A stretch of 64,000 nucleotides of DNA from an uncultured bacterium (GCA_949294085.1 CASFFX010000002.1:1-64000); one strand, 5' to 3'. Positions 24,802-34,092 are shown, numbered from the stretch's first letter. Made by a program: numbers and translations. The notes: generated by a model from the sequence alone, not told the origin.

Positions 24802-25230
24802 ATGGCAGAAGAAAAACCTTACTTGACCGGACGGACATATCTTTTCAGGCTTCCTAAAGGCAAGGATTTGTTGGAATCGCTGGCTGATTTTTGCCACGAT
24901 AACCAGGTAAAATGCGGCGTCGTAAACGTGATCGGTTCCGTGTCCAACGCAACCATTGGCTGCTACGACCAGAACAAGAAAAAATACGAAAAGACCGTCA
25001 TCAACCAGGAAATGGAGCTTATCAGCCTCTGCGGCAACATCAGCATCCAGGATAACCGCCCCCAAGTGCATGCGCACGTGGTAATGGCTGGCAAAGACCA
25101 CCAGGCCATTGGCGGGCACTTGTTCCCGGGCACCAAAATATACGTGTGCGAAGCGTATATTCAGGAATTGGTGGGCGAACCCAAGGTAAGAAGATCGGAC
25201 AAAGTAACCAAGCTTTCGCTTTGGGCGTAA
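24802..25230 (+). CDS. PPC/DUF296-domain protein
   Basis: A 142-residue protein with the PPC (plants and prokaryotes conserved, DUF296) fold: RLPKGKDLLESLADFC, VVNVIGSVSNATIGCYD, and the histidine triad region QVHAHVVMAGKDHQAIGGHL, which binds a metal in known structures. Bacterial members stand alone and have no firmly established biochemical role. It ends the M42-transketolase operon, 18 bases after its neighbour, with AGGAG before the ATG. Confidence 0.85.
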   Translation: MAEEKPYLTGRTYLFRLPKGKDLLESLADFCHDNQVKCGVVNVIGSVSNATIGCYDQNKKKYEKTVINQEMELISLCGNISIQDNRPQVHAHVVMAGKDHQAIGGHLFPGTKIYVCEAYIQELVGEPKVRRSDKVTKLSLWA

Positions 25231-25243
25231 GAGCAAACTAATT

Positions 25244-25276
25244 AAAAAAACCCGCGTGTGCAGCGCGGGTTTTTTT
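25244..25276 (+). terminator. Terminator of the M42-transketolase-PPC operon
   Basis: AAAAAACCCGCG / CGCGGGTTTTTT stem with a 7-base loop. Confidence 0.88.
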
Positions 25277-25508
25277 GTCAGTCGGCAAAAAAATGCACTT
25301 TAAGTTAGGCAGTATTAAAATTTATTCTCAGACGGTAAAAAGCAATTTTTTGTCGTTTTTGCATTACGGTTTAATTAAAAGGGGAAATAGAATAGCAGTT
25401 ATGTAAAGTCCTGTCAAGACTAACCTAAACTTTAGCTTGCAAAAAAACAGGGAATAAGGTTCAATGGGAGAGTAGGGTAGTTAAAATTACACAGGAGGAT
25501 GTAGCTAG

Positions 25509-26669
25509 ATGAAAAAACTACTGGGCTTATTTTTAGTCCTGACGATGGCTTGGCCTACTAGCGCCGCTATCGTAGATAATGTAGATGCCATTGGCGAAAT
25601 TGAAGTCATTGGCGCTAACAACAATGCGCAAAAGAGCGATGCCAACGGCGCGGCGTCCCGCGTGATGGCCGGCTTGTCTGCCGAATTGACCGAAGACGTG
25701 AGAGCCAACGTTCAATTCGTGTACAACACGGCTTGGGACGGCGCTTCTGAAGGCAGAAGCCTGAATACCTATCAAGATGAAATCTATTTGGCGGAAGCCA
25801 ATATGGTTTTGTCCAACTTAATGGACCGCTTTGAATTAACCCTGGGCCGCCAATTCTACGGCGATGAAGACAGCGCCTTATTGTATTTTGGCCCGCGCCA
25901 CGGTTATATGGCTGCGTTGTCCAGCTCGGTCAACTCGCTGGATGCGGCCAAACTGACCTATGCCGACGATGTAAAGGCCTTGACCTTGATTGCCGGTAAA
26001 ACCCAGAACCTGGGAGTCTTGCAAGACAAAAATGCGGACTTCTTCGGGATTGATTTCCATATGAACCTGACGGATATGGTCAAAGCCCAAGTGTATGGCT
26101 ATACGTATAAGAACAATATGTGGGCCGATGAATACCAGGGCTTCTACGGGGCCAAATTGTCCATGATGCCGCAAGCCGGTGCCTTGAGCGTGGAATACGC
26201 CCGCGGCCATAACGGCGACCGCTTGGTCAAAGAAAGCAGCGATACGCCGTACTTGGTCAGAGCGGAAGGTTCGTTGAATATGGATGCCTTTACCCCCAGA
26301 GCCGCCTTCATCTACCAAAAAGGTGTCGTGTCTGAATACGGTGCTTATGCGCCCGGTTTAGTGTATGGCAAAACCTATTTTGGCGAAAAGCCCTATCAAG
26401 CGTTGGAAGGCAAACGCATTTTCAACGTGGGCTTGGACTACAACGTAGAAAAATGGACCTTCGCCTTGGACGGCTTTGCCTTCCAGGAAAGATCCGGCAA
26501 AGACGCGGCCACGCTGGAAGCGGACTTGACCGCCACCTACCAGCACAACGAAAACGTTGGCCTGTTCGCCGGTATTGGCTATGCCAAACTGGGAACGGAC
26601 ATGAAAGATGCCCACAACGGTCAGCAGGATGCCACCGTTTATCAAGCTGGCGTGAACGTGAAATTCTAA
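25509..26669 (+). CDS. Porin-like outer-membrane beta-barrel protein
   Basis: The 386-residue protein begins with a signal peptide (MKKLLGLFLVLTMAWPTSAA) and ends VNVKF with a terminal phenylalanine, the signal for BAM-dependent insertion. In between, alternating strands rich in aromatic and small residues (ELTLGRQFYGDED, LTLIAGKTQNLGVL, AQVYGYTYKNN) fit a 14-16-strand barrel. CAGGAGG precedes the ATG and a strong terminator follows, so it is probably an abundant single-gene unit. No specific substrate can be named. Confidence 0.82.
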   Translation: MKKLLGLFLVLTMAWPTSAAIVDNVDAIGEIEVIGANNNAQKSDANGAASRVMAGLSAELTEDVRANVQFVYNTAWDGASEGRSLNTYQDEIYLAEANMVLSNLMDRFELTLGRQFYGDEDSALLYFGPRHGYMAALSSSVNSLDAAKLTYADDVKALTLIAGKTQNLGVLQDKNADFFGIDFHMNLTDMVKAQVYGYTYKNNMWADEYQGFYGAKLSMMPQAGALSVEYARGHNGDRLVKESSDTPYLVRAEGSLNMDAFTPRAAFIYQKGVVSEYGAYAPGLVYGKTYFGEKPYQALEGKRIFNVGLDYNVEKWTFALDGFAFQERSGKDAATLEADLTATYQHNENVGLFAGIGYAKLGTDMKDAHNGQQDATVYQAGVNVKF

Positions 26670-26685
26670 TCTGTTTTCGCACAGA

Positions 26686-26714
26686 TAAAACCCCGCCTTC
26701 GGGCGGGGTTTTTT
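26686..26714 (+). terminator. Terminator of the porin-like gene
   Basis: AAACCCCGCC-ttcg-GGCGGGGTTT stem and T run. Confidence 0.88.
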
Positions 26715-26860
26715 GTGCCCTGAAATCGAAATCGGTGCGGCGGCGTATGGCGCTTGCCTTGGGGCTTGGCGTGCGGAAGCGCGCGTTCGTTTTCGGGGGC
26801 AAGGCCGGGGGCGTGTGGAAGTTTCTTTGAAAAGCCTTCCTATTGGAAAATGGAGCATAT

Positions 26861-26897
26861 AAAACCCGGTGTGCCGTCAGCACACCGGGCGTTTTTA
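26861..26897. terminator. Terminator of hydG
   Basis: CCCGGTGTG / CACACCGGG stem flanked by A and T runs, downstream of hydG on the minus strand. Confidence 0.8.
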
Positions 26898-26910
26898 GAA
26901 CGGGGAAAAC

Positions 26911-28293
26911 TTAAAAGTACAAATCCCGTTTTCCTTCTTTAATCGCCTTGAGATTTTTGTCAATCAGTTGGCGAATCGGCGAATCCTGCGGGAAGGCTTC
27001 CTTCGTGGTGCTTTCAATCAGCGCGTAGCCTTTGGCTTTCAACGGCGCGGGAGCGAAGTCTTCCAGGTATTCGGCAAACGTAAACATGGCGTTGGGCAGG
27101 CAGTGGGTTTTGATGAGGCCCGGTTTGGCCATATCCATAAAATCCTTGCCTACGCGGCCCAAGCGGTAGCAGCCCGTGCAGAAGGACGGCATGTGCTTGG
27201 CGTCCACCACGGCGTCTATCACTTCGGCCAGGGAACGGTCGTCCGTCAGCGTAAACTGGCTGCCGTTTTGCTTGTCGTAGGAATAGCCGCCCGGGTTCAC
27301 GCGGGACGCGGCCGAAATTTGCGATACGCCCAGCTCCAGGCAGGCGTTGCGCATAGCGGGCGATTCGCGCGTGCTTAAAATAATGCCCGTGTACGGCACT
27401 GCCAAACGCAGGACGGCAATACATTTTTTGAAATCATCGTCGCTCAGCACGTCGTTGGGGTGAAGGCTGAAGTCGGACCCTTCGGCCGGTTCAATGCGCG
27501 GAATAGAAATGGTGTGCGGACCCACGCCGTAGGTTTTGTCCAGGTACCAGGAATGTTCCAGCGTGGCCAAAATTTCGTATTTATGGTCGTACAGGCCCAG
27601 CAGCGGCCCGATGCCCACATCGTTAATGCCGGCCTGCAGGGCGCGGTCCATAGCGTCCAGGCGGAACTGGTAGTCTTTCTTGGCGCCGGCGATGTGCAGC
27701 TTGGCGTAGGTTTCTTTGTGATACGTTTCCTGGAACAGCTGATACGTGCCGATGTTGCACTTTTTCAGTTCTTCAAATTCCGGTTCGGTCAGCGGTGCAA
27801 TGTTGACGTTGACGCGGCGGATATTCTGCCCGTTCCAGCGGGTATCGTAAATGGTTTTGATGCTGTCGTACACGTACTGCAGGCCGCCGCCGGGGTACGC
27901 TTCGCCGGCCACCATCAAAATACGTTTGTGGCCTTGCTGCAACAGGGCGGTTACTTCCTGGCGGATTTCGTCCTGCGTGCTGGCGTGGCGTTTTAAGGCC
28001 GTATTGGAGCGGCGGAACGCGCAATAAATGCACTCGTTGGTGCAAATGTTGGAAATGTATAACGGCGCAAACAGCACAATGCGGTTGCCGTAAATGGCTT
28101 CCTTAACAAATTTGGCCGTATTAAAAAGGTCGTTTAACAGTTTTTTATCGGTGAGGTTTAACAGGACTGCCGCTTCTTCCAGCGAGATGCCTTTTAGCTC
28201 ACGGGCTTTTTTCAAGATTTCCGTCACTTCGGAGTCCGTATGGGACTTGGCTTTTTCCAAAGTTCGTTGCAGTTTTTCGTCATCAATAATCAT
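26911..28293 (-). CDS. hydG: [FeFe]-hydrogenase maturase HydG (tyrosine lyase)
   Basis: A radical-SAM enzyme that splits tyrosine into p-cresol, CO and cyanide to make the iron ligands of the H-cluster. In 460 residues the SAM-cluster motif is C84-x3-C88-x2-C91 (CTNECIYC), followed by GGGLQYVYD and, near residue 373, the second-cluster motif CTGCYRLGR that separates HydG from ThiH. ATG 28293 (MIIDDEKLQ) is chosen over the much longer upstream frame, because a TATGAT box lies just 6 bases before it; the upstream part reads through the divergent smpB gene. Confidence 0.95.
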   Translation of the reverse strand: MIIDDEKLQRTLEKAKSHTDSEVTEILKKARELKGISLEEAAVLLNLTDKKLLNDLFNTAKFVKEAIYGNRIVLFAPLYISNICTNECIYCAFRRSNTALKRHASTQDEIRQEVTALLQQGHKRILMVAGEAYPGGGLQYVYDSIKTIYDTRWNGQNIRRVNVNIAPLTEPEFEELKKCNIGTYQLFQETYHKETYAKLHIAGAKKDYQFRLDAMDRALQAGINDVGIGPLLGLYDHKYEILATLEHSWYLDKTYGVGPHTISIPRIEPAEGSDFSLHPNDVLSDDDFKKCIAVLRLAVPYTGIILSTRESPAMRNACLELGVSQISAASRVNPGGYSYDKQNGSQFTLTDDRSLAEVIDAVVDAKHMPSFCTGCYRLGRVGKDFMDMAKPGLIKTHCLPNAMFTFAEYLEDFAPAPLKAKGYALIESTTKEAFPQDSPIRQLIDKNLKAIKEGKRDLYF

Positions 28294-28299
28294 ACTTAT

Positions 28300-28305
28300 A
28301 TCATA
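28300..28305 (-). promoter_or_regulatory. Extended -10 box of hydG, leaderless
   Basis: Minus strand TGCTATGAT, 6 bases before the hydG ATG; no ribosome-binding site. Confidence 0.6.
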
Positions 28306-28344
28306 GCACTTTTGGGCCGCGTGTGCGGGGCGTGTGCAATTTGC

Positions 28345-28350
28345 TATGAT
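28345..28350 (+). promoter_or_regulatory. Extended -10 box of smpB, leaderless
   Basis: TTTGCTATGAT ends 6 bases before ATG 28357 (or directly at the in-frame ATG 28351). It mirrors the box of divergent hydG. Confidence 0.6.
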
Positions 28351-28356
28351 ATGTGT

Positions 28357-28827
28357 ATGCCGAAGAAAGAGTCCGTTTTGGTGGTGTGCACCAACCGCAA
28401 AGCATACCACGATTATTTTATTGAAGACACCTACGAAGCCGGCTTGGAACTGCTGGGGGCGGAAGTGAAATCCATCCGCCAGAAAGAGCTGAGCCTGGAG
28501 GGAAGCTTTGTGCGGGTGGAAAATGGACAGGCCCGCGTGTACAATATGCACGTAAAGCCGTATAAGTTTAATTCCCTGACGGAGCCGGACCCCACGCGCC
28601 CGCGGCGGCTGCTGCTGAATAAAAAAGAAATCCGCAAGCTGGGGGCCAAGGCGGAGCTGAAAGGCTATGCGCTGGTGCCGGTGGAAGTGTATTTCAAAAA
28701 CGGCTGGGCCAAGCTGAAACTGGGCGTGGCCAAGGGCAAACATTTGTTTGATAAACGCGAAGCCTTAAAAAAGCGCGATTTGAACCGCGAAATGGAAAAA
28801 AGCTTCAAAAACACGATTCGTTTTTAA
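28357..28827 (+). CDS. smpB: tmRNA-binding protein SmpB
   Basis: SmpB carries tmRNA into stalled ribosomes for trans-translation. The 156 residues match the family throughout: VVCTNRKAYHDYFIEDTYEAG, LLGAEVKSIRQ, GSFVRVENGQ, RRLLLNKKEI and the basic tail KKRDLNREMEKSFKN that enters the A-site. The start has an extended -10 box 6 bases away and no ribosome-binding site, so it is probably leaderless. The tmRNA gene was not found in the window. Confidence 0.95.
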   Translation: MPKKESVLVVCTNRKAYHDYFIEDTYEAGLELLGAEVKSIRQKELSLEGSFVRVENGQARVYNMHVKPYKFNSLTEPDPTRPRRLLLNKKEIRKLGAKAELKGYALVPVEVYFKNGWAKLKLGVAKGKHLFDKREALKKRDLNREMEKSFKNTIRF

Positions 28828-28852
28828 CAAAAAAAACGGCCGAAATAAGTGT

Positions 28853-28868
28853 AAAAAAGCGCTTTTTT
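28853..28868 (+). terminator. Possible weak terminator after smpB
   Basis: AAAAAAGCGCTTTTTT, a self-complementary 16-mer able to form a small A-T hairpin. Confidence 0.4.
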
Positions 28869-28927
28869 CCCTATACAAAATAAAAAACTGGATTTTTTTC
28901 GCGCAATTTTCTACAATATATTTACTT

Positions 28928-29011
28928 GGGCGGGTGGCGGAATTGGCAGACGCGTACGGCTCAGGACCGTATGGACGAAAGTCCTTAAGGGTTCAACTCC
29001 CTTTCCGCCCA
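28928..29011 (+). tRNA. tRNA-Leu (anticodon CAG)
   Basis: An 84-base class II cloverleaf: acceptor GGGCGGG pairs with TCCGCCC (one G-T pair), the D arm is GCGGAATTGGCAGACGC, the anticodon stem TACGG / CCGTA encloses CTCAGGA (anticodon CAG), a variable arm GGACGAAAGTCC follows, then the T arm GGTTCAACTCC. No CCA is encoded, unlike the tRNA-Val at 11630. Confidence 0.95.
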
Positions 29012-29033
29012 TTTTAATTTGTTGGTTGCGTGT

Positions 29034-29849
29034 ATGAAAAAGTATGACTATTACCGGCCTTCAGCGTCGTCTCTAGGAAGAAAAAAACGCGTGGTCCGGC
29101 GGAAAAGGTCATCCTTTTTTTTTAAGTTTTTTTTGCTCGCGGTGTTGGCGGGCGTCGTCGGTTTTGGCGGGTGGCTGGGCGTATCCAAAGGCTATCAGCT
29201 GCTGGTCAATTCCAAATTAACCGACTGGCACGTCAAAACCGTTTCCGCCGAGGGCTCTCCGGCCCCCTTTCAATCCGAAATTTTATCCTCGTTGCGCCCG
29301 TATGAGGGGAAACCCTTTTCGGTCAAGGACGCCGCCGCTTTGCGTGCCAAATTGATCAAGCGCTATCCGATGTTGAAGGAGGTGTCCGTTTCCCGCGGGC
29401 TTTTAAGCGGGGAACTGCGCGTGGCGGCCAAACGGCGCGAGCCGATAGCCAAGTTCGTCCTGCCGGACGAAAGCGTGCGCTATATAGACGAGGACAGCAC
29501 CGTCTATCCGGACCCGTCCTCTTCGGCGTCTGTGCCGTTTGTGGAACTTTCCGGCCCGGTGCCCGAAAAGCTGAGCCCCGAATTTATTGATTTGGTGCAA
29601 AGCACGCTGAAATTAAATAAAGAGTTGGATTTTGCCTTTTTGCAAATGGACTTGGAAAAAAACACCGTCAAAATGCACATGCCGGACGGCTGTGTGATTG
29701 ACTTTGGGCAAGCCGTCCAGCTCAAGCGCAAGGCCTTGGCCGCCGCCCGGATTTTGGCGTTCTCTCACGAGCATTACCAGACGCTGGAAAAACTGGATTT
29801 TACGTTTTTCAAATACGGCAAAGTTTTTTTAACACAGAAGTCCCATTAA
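29034..29849 (+). CDS. ftsQ: Cell-division protein FtsQ
   Basis: A 271-residue bitopic protein: a very basic cytoplasmic tail (GRKKRVVRRKRSS), one membrane helix (FFLLAVLAGVVGFGGWLGV) and a periplasmic part with a POTRA-like domain (SEILSSLRPYEGKPFSV ... RYPMLKEVSVSRGL) and the FtsQ domain (AKRREPIAKFVLPDESVRYID). It links early and late division proteins. Sequence similarity is low as usual, but its place directly before ftsA-ftsZ makes the assignment firm. ATG 29034 is preferred to the TTG at 29019. It starts 22 bases after tRNA-Leu. Confidence 0.85.
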   Translation: MKKYDYYRPSASSLGRKKRVVRRKRSSFFFKFFLLAVLAGVVGFGGWLGVSKGYQLLVNSKLTDWHVKTVSAEGSPAPFQSEILSSLRPYEGKPFSVKDAAALRAKLIKRYPMLKEVSVSRGLLSGELRVAAKRREPIAKFVLPDESVRYIDEDSTVYPDPSSSASVPFVELSGPVPEKLSPEFIDLVQSTLKLNKELDFAFLQMDLEKNTVKMHMPDGCVIDFGQAVQLKRKALAAARILAFSHEHYQTLEKLDFTFFKYGKVFLTQKSH

Positions 29850-29887
29850 GTTTTATAATATAGGTATATTTTTTTTAGGTGGGTTTT

Positions 29888-31138
29888 ATGGCTAAAACGA
29901 ATATCATCGCCGGATTGGATATCGGCAGCGGCAAGATGACGTGTATCGCCGCGGCACACGATTTTGAAACAAATACGTTAAAAGTAGTGGCGGGGCGGAG
30001 CGTCCCGTGCAAGGGGCTGCGGGGGGGCATGGTGTCCGACATCCGCGAAACTTCCGCCGCCGTTACGCATATTTTGGGCAGTATAGAACGCGAGTGCAAC
30101 CAGGAAATCGGCAGTTTGTTTGTGGGCGTGCGCGGGGCGCATTTGGAATCGTTTTCCAACCACGGCACGTACAACATTTCCCGCCTGGACAAAGAAATTA
30201 CGCAGGCCGATATGGCCCTGGCGATTGAAAACGCCAAAGCCATGCCGATTAAAAACGACAACGAAATCGTCAACGTTATTACCCAGGGCTATGCCATAGA
30301 CAAGCAAAAAGGCATTACCAACCCGGAAGGGATGGAAGGCTCCCTGCTGGAAGTGGACGTGCATATTACGACGGGTTCCTCCACCCATTTGAACAACTTG
30401 GCCAAAGCCATCCAACGCCCGGGGTACAAAATTGACGGCACTTTTTACAGCCTGGTTCCCTTGGCCGACACCGTTTTGACGCAGGAAGAAAAAGAAATCG
30501 GCGCGTTGATATTGGATTTGGGCGGAGAAACGATGTCCGTCGGCATCTATATAGACGGCATTTTGAAATTCTCCCGCGATATTCCCTACGGGTGCGATTT
30601 AATTACCAGCGACCTTTCCCGCCTGCTGCATACCAGCCGCCAAAACGCCAAAGAAATTAAAGAAAAATACGGCGTTTCCTTTCCTACATTTTTGGACGAA
30701 GAAGGCGAAATTCCCGTACCATCGTTGGACGGCAGAAGCACGCACAACATCAAAAAAAGCTACGTGCTGGACATTATCCAGCCCCGGGTGGAAGAACTGA
30801 TAGAACAAGTGGCCCGCTGTGTGGAATCGTCCGGCTATAAAAATTTCCCGGTGGTGGGCGTGGTAACGGGCGGCGGTTCGCAAATGCCCGGCATTACGGA
30901 CCATTGCGTCAACATTTTAGGCTTAAAAGAAGTGCGCCGCGGGGTGGTCCAGCGCGACTTGATTACCAGCGACGACCAATTTTTTGACCCGTTGTACAGT
31001 ACGGCCATGGCGCTGGCTATTTACGCGTCCGACAATTCCGCTTACGATGACTATTCCGGCGGCTCTTACGAAAAGGGCGGCTCGTTCTTTAGCAAGTTGG
31101 GGCGGCTGTTTAAGGGCGTGGACATTTTCGGCGGCTGA
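29888..31138 (+). CDS. ftsA: Cell-division protein FtsA
   Basis: The actin-like membrane anchor of the Z-ring. In 416 residues it has the actin-type phosphate loops (AGLDIGSGKMTCIAA and ALILDLGGETMSVGIY), the 1C subdomain typical of FtsA (GSLFVGVRGAHLES), the adenosine motif VVGVVTGGGSQMPG and a C-terminal amphipathic helix (SKLGRLFKGVDIF) for membrane binding. AGGTGG precedes ATG 29888; the earlier GTG at 29879 is less likely. FtsZ follows 13 bases after the stop. Confidence 0.95.
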   Translation: MAKTNIIAGLDIGSGKMTCIAAAHDFETNTLKVVAGRSVPCKGLRGGMVSDIRETSAAVTHILGSIERECNQEIGSLFVGVRGAHLESFSNHGTYNISRLDKEITQADMALAIENAKAMPIKNDNEIVNVITQGYAIDKQKGITNPEGMEGSLLEVDVHITTGSSTHLNNLAKAIQRPGYKIDGTFYSLVPLADTVLTQEEKEIGALILDLGGETMSVGIYIDGILKFSRDIPYGCDLITSDLSRLLHTSRQNAKEIKEKYGVSFPTFLDEEGEIPVPSLDGRSTHNIKKSYVLDIIQPRVEELIEQVARCVESSGYKNFPVVGVVTGGGSQMPGITDHCVNILGLKEVRRGVVQRDLITSDDQFFDPLYSTAMALAIYASDNSAYDDYSGGSYEKGGSFFSKLGRLFKGVDIFGG

Positions 31139-31151
31139 TTACGGAGCGACT

Positions 31152-32306
31152 ATGGAAGATTTATTTATGCCGGCCGATTTGTTTGAAAGCAAAAAGGCCA
31201 AAATCAAAGTGATTGGAGTGGGCGGCGGCGGCGGAAACGCCATTAACCACATGGTCAGTTCCGGCCTCAAAGACGTGGATTTTATCGCCGTCAATACCGA
31301 CGCGCAGGACCTGCGCCGCAACCGAGCCCCCTATTTGGTGCAGGTGGGCGAAAAAATTACCAAGGGCTTGGGCGTCGGCGGCGACCCCGAAAAAGGCAAA
31401 AAAGCGGCCGAAGAATCCAAGGAAAAATTGAAGCTCATCATCGGCCAATGCGATTTGCTGTTTATCACGGCCGGTATGGGCGGCGGAACCGGAACGGGGG
31501 TGGCGCCGTATTTGGCCAAATTGGCCAAAGAAATTTATGGCGACGATTTATTGGTGATTGGCGTAGTTACCCGTCCGTTTAATTTTGAAGGGTACATCCG
31601 CGAAAAACAGGCCGACGAAGGCATTAAAGAAATGCAGAAGTACGTGGATTCCATGATTATCGTGCCGAACGAAAAACTGTTTGATAACGTGGACCCGGAA
31701 ACCTCATCCAAAGACGCCTTCAAAATGGTAGATGAAGTGCTGCTGCAGGCGGTAAAGGGCATTTCGGAAGTGATCACCCAGCCCGGCGAAGTGAACATTG
31801 ATTTTAACGATGTGCGCAAAGTGATGTGCCGCTCGCACAAGTCGCTCATTGGCATTGGCGAAGCCAGCGGCCCCGGCCGTCATTTGCAGGCGGTCAAAAA
31901 GGCCATTTCTTCGCCGCTTTTGGAAAATGCCGATATCCGCGGCGCCAAAGGGTTTATTGTGCATTTCTCGGCCGAAGAAAATTTGACGTTGCTGGAACAG
32001 GGCGAAGTGATGAATTTGATTCGCCAGTACGCCAGCAACGACTCTATTATTATGTTTGGCTATTCGTATGACTCTTCCTTAAACGGGATGTTTAAGGTAA
32101 CGGTCATTGCCACCGGTTTCAGCCCCGAAAAAGCCAGCGTGTTTAACGCACGCCGTCCGCTTCCTACGGAAATGCTGGGCGCGGGGCCGGTGAAAAAACC
32201 GTCGGCTCAGGAAGTATTTGCCTCGTTTGAGGACCCCAAATCGCCGGAGCCCGAGGACGCAATGTTGATCCCGGCGTATTTGCGCCGCAAAAAAAACCGG
32301 TCGTAA
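31152..32306 (+). CDS. ftsZ: Cell-division protein FtsZ
   Basis: The tubulin-like GTPase that forms the division ring. The 384 residues include VGVGGGGGNAINHM, the tubulin signature GMGGGTGTGVAP near residue 115, the T7 loop GEVNIDFNDVRKVM with its catalytic aspartates, and a C-terminal conserved peptide, MLIPAYLRRKK, which binds FtsA. The linker between core and tail is short. GGAG stands 5 bases before ATG 31152. Length is typical. Confidence 0.97.
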   Translation: MEDLFMPADLFESKKAKIKVIGVGGGGGNAINHMVSSGLKDVDFIAVNTDAQDLRRNRAPYLVQVGEKITKGLGVGGDPEKGKKAAEESKEKLKLIIGQCDLLFITAGMGGGTGTGVAPYLAKLAKEIYGDDLLVIGVVTRPFNFEGYIREKQADEGIKEMQKYVDSMIIVPNEKLFDNVDPETSSKDAFKMVDEVLLQAVKGISEVITQPGEVNIDFNDVRKVMCRSHKSLIGIGEASGPGRHLQAVKKAISSPLLENADIRGAKGFIVHFSAEENLTLLEQGEVMNLIRQYASNDSIIMFGYSYDSSLNGMFKVTVIATGFSPEKASVFNARRPLPTEMLGAGPVKKPSAQEVFASFEDPKSPEPEDAMLIPAYLRRKKNRS

Positions 32307-32318
32307 GAGGAGAAAAAG

Positions 32319-33410
32319 ATGGCGGTAGGACTGCAAAGTTTATTAAGAACCGTAGTAGACAACAAAGCCAGCGGGCTGCATATCCGCGGCAATTCAAACG
32401 CCTACGTGCGCTTGAACGGCCAGATTAAACCGATTGACGACAGTTTCGTTTCCAACGACGAAGCCAAAAAAATGGCCTACGCCTGCATGGGGGAACGCGA
32501 ACGCAAAATTTTTGAACAGTACAGCACGGTGGACTTTTCGCTGGACGCCAAATCGTACGGCCGCTTCCGTTTCAACGTGTTTCGCCAAATGGGCAAAATT
32601 TGTATGGCCATCCGCCATATTCCGCTTAAAATTCCTTCCTTTGAAGAACTCCACTTGCCGGGCGACATTTTGCGCAAAATTTCCGAAAGCCGCCGCGGGC
32701 TGATTTTGGTAACGGGGATGACCGGTTCGGGCAAAACGTCCACGCTGGCGGCGATGATTGACCATATCAACAAAACCCGCGCAGGCCACATTTTAACGAT
32801 TGAAGACCCCATTGAATTTATGCACTCGGACAACCGCTGTATCGTCAGCCAATTGGAATTGGGGGTGGATACTCCTTCGTACACGGGCGCGCTGCGCGCG
32901 GCCATGCGCCAGGACCCCGATGTGGTGCTTATCGGCGAATTGCGCGACGGAGAAGTGATGAAGGCCGCCATCGGCGCGGCGGAAACCGGGCAATTGGTGC
33001 TGGGCACGATGCACACGGTAAACGCCACGCAGACGTTGGCCCGCTTGGTGGACGCGTTCCCGATTGAGCAGCAGGACCAGGTGCGTTTGCAGCTGTCCGA
33101 ACTGGTGTGCGGGATTGTCTGCCAGCGCTTGCTGCCCACCATTAAACCGGGTATGCGCCCGGCGTTGGAAATTTTGGTTTCCACGCCGCAGGTGCGCAAG
33201 CTGATTTTGGAAAACAAACCCAGCGATTTGTACAAAATGATGCAGGAAGGCGAGTTCTACGGCATGAATACGTTTGACCAGTCGCTGGCCCGGTTGTACA
33301 AAGACGGGTTGATTGATTTGGAAACGGCTCAGGCCGCCGCCACCAGCCCCGATGCCATTATGTTGGCAATTCGCGGGGTAACGGGCAGCTTGGACGCGGT
33401 GAACGAATAA
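32319..33410 (+). CDS. pilT: Type IV pilus retraction ATPase PilT
   Basis: The hexameric motor that depolymerises pili for twitching or DNA uptake. The 363-residue chain has the N-terminal PAS-like domain (ASGLHIRGNSNAYVRLNGQI), Walker A GMTGSGKTST near residue 131, the Asp box (TIEDPIEFMH), the Walker B / AIRNLVRE-like stretch (PDVVLIGELRDGEV) and the His box GTMHTVNA. GAGGAG precedes the ATG. Its location inside the division cluster, 12 bases after ftsZ, is unusual, and it suggests co-expression with growth genes. Pilins are at 14180 and 49914. Confidence 0.93.
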   Translation: MAVGLQSLLRTVVDNKASGLHIRGNSNAYVRLNGQIKPIDDSFVSNDEAKKMAYACMGERERKIFEQYSTVDFSLDAKSYGRFRFNVFRQMGKICMAIRHIPLKIPSFEELHLPGDILRKISESRRGLILVTGMTGSGKTSTLAAMIDHINKTRAGHILTIEDPIEFMHSDNRCIVSQLELGVDTPSYTGALRAAMRQDPDVVLIGELRDGEVMKAAIGAAETGQLVLGTMHTVNATQTLARLVDAFPIEQQDQVRLQLSELVCGIVCQRLLPTIKPGMRPALEILVSTPQVRKLILENKPSDLYKMMQEGEFYGMNTFDQSLARLYKDGLIDLETAQAAATSPDAIMLAIRGVTGSLDAVNE

Positions 33411-33411
33411 T

Positions 33412-34092
33412 ATGCGCACAAATGGATTGTTAATTGCCATTGACGGTACCGCGGGGACGGGCAAGTCCTCCGTCGGCAAAGCGATTGCCGCCAAGCTGGG
33501 GTACGGGTTTTTGAGCACGGGGGAAATGTACCGCGCGCTGGCTTATAAAGTGTTTGAAAAGCATATCCAGCCCGAGGACCACGACGCCGTGTTGGCCGCC
33601 GCCCGGCAGCTGCATTTCACGTTCGTGCGCCAGCCGGACGCGTCGCTCAAAATGTACGTGGACGGCGAATATCTGGGCCCCAAACTGCATTTGGAAGAAG
33701 TAGGCAGCGTGGCCAGCCGCGTGTCCACCAACGGGGAAGCCCGCCGCGTGCTGACTGAAAAAATGCGCGATGTGGGCGAGGACGGCGGAATTGTGATGGA
33801 AGGGCGCGATGTGGGGACGGTGGTGTTCCCGGATGCGGAGCTGAAGTTTTATTTGGACGCTTCCGCCGAAGAACGCGCCAAACGCCGCGTCAAGCAGCTG
33901 CAGGAAGCCGGGCAGCATCCGCATTACGACGAAATTTTGAAACTGATTGAAGATCGCGACTATCGCGATTCGCACCGGGCCGTCAGCCCGCTTAAACCCG
34001 CGCCGGACGCGGTGGTGATAGACACGTCGTCTTTGAATATGCAGCAGGTAACCGACGCCGTGTGGGAGAAAATCCAGCACTATGCTTCTTAA
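33412..34092 (+). CDS. cmk: Cytidylate kinase
   Basis: Phosphorylates CMP and dCMP to the diphosphates. In 226 residues: P-loop DGTAGTGKSSVGKAIA, LSTGEMYRA, the central STNGEARRVLTEKMR segment, the CMP motif GIVMEGRDVGTVVFPDA, the lid ERAKRRVKQL and DRDYRDSHRAVSPLKPA. Start ATG lies one base after the pilT stop and the 3' end overlaps plsC by 11 bases. The cmk-plsC-rpsA order is conserved in many bacteria. Confidence 0.96.
   Translation: MRTNGLLIAIDGTAGTGKSSVGKAIAAKLGYGFLSTGEMYRALAYKVFEKHIQPEDHDAVLAAARQLHFTFVRQPDASLKMYVDGEYLGPKLHLEEVGSVASRVSTNGEARRVLTEKMRDVGEDGGIVMEGRDVGTVVFPDAELKFYLDASAEERAKRRVKQLQEAGQHPHYDEILKLIEDRDYRDSHRAVSPLKPAPDAVVIDTSSLNMQQVTDAVWEKIQHYAS

Noticed and set aside
22687-25236. 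849-codon minus-strand frame opposite the transketolase-like gene
   Set aside because: Long antisense frame caused by high GC at third codon positions; the plus strand holds clear enzyme motifs.
28294-28743. N-terminal extension of hydG to 28743
   Set aside because: It is antisense to smpB and does not resemble HydG; the -10 box beside ATG 28293 fits the shorter protein.
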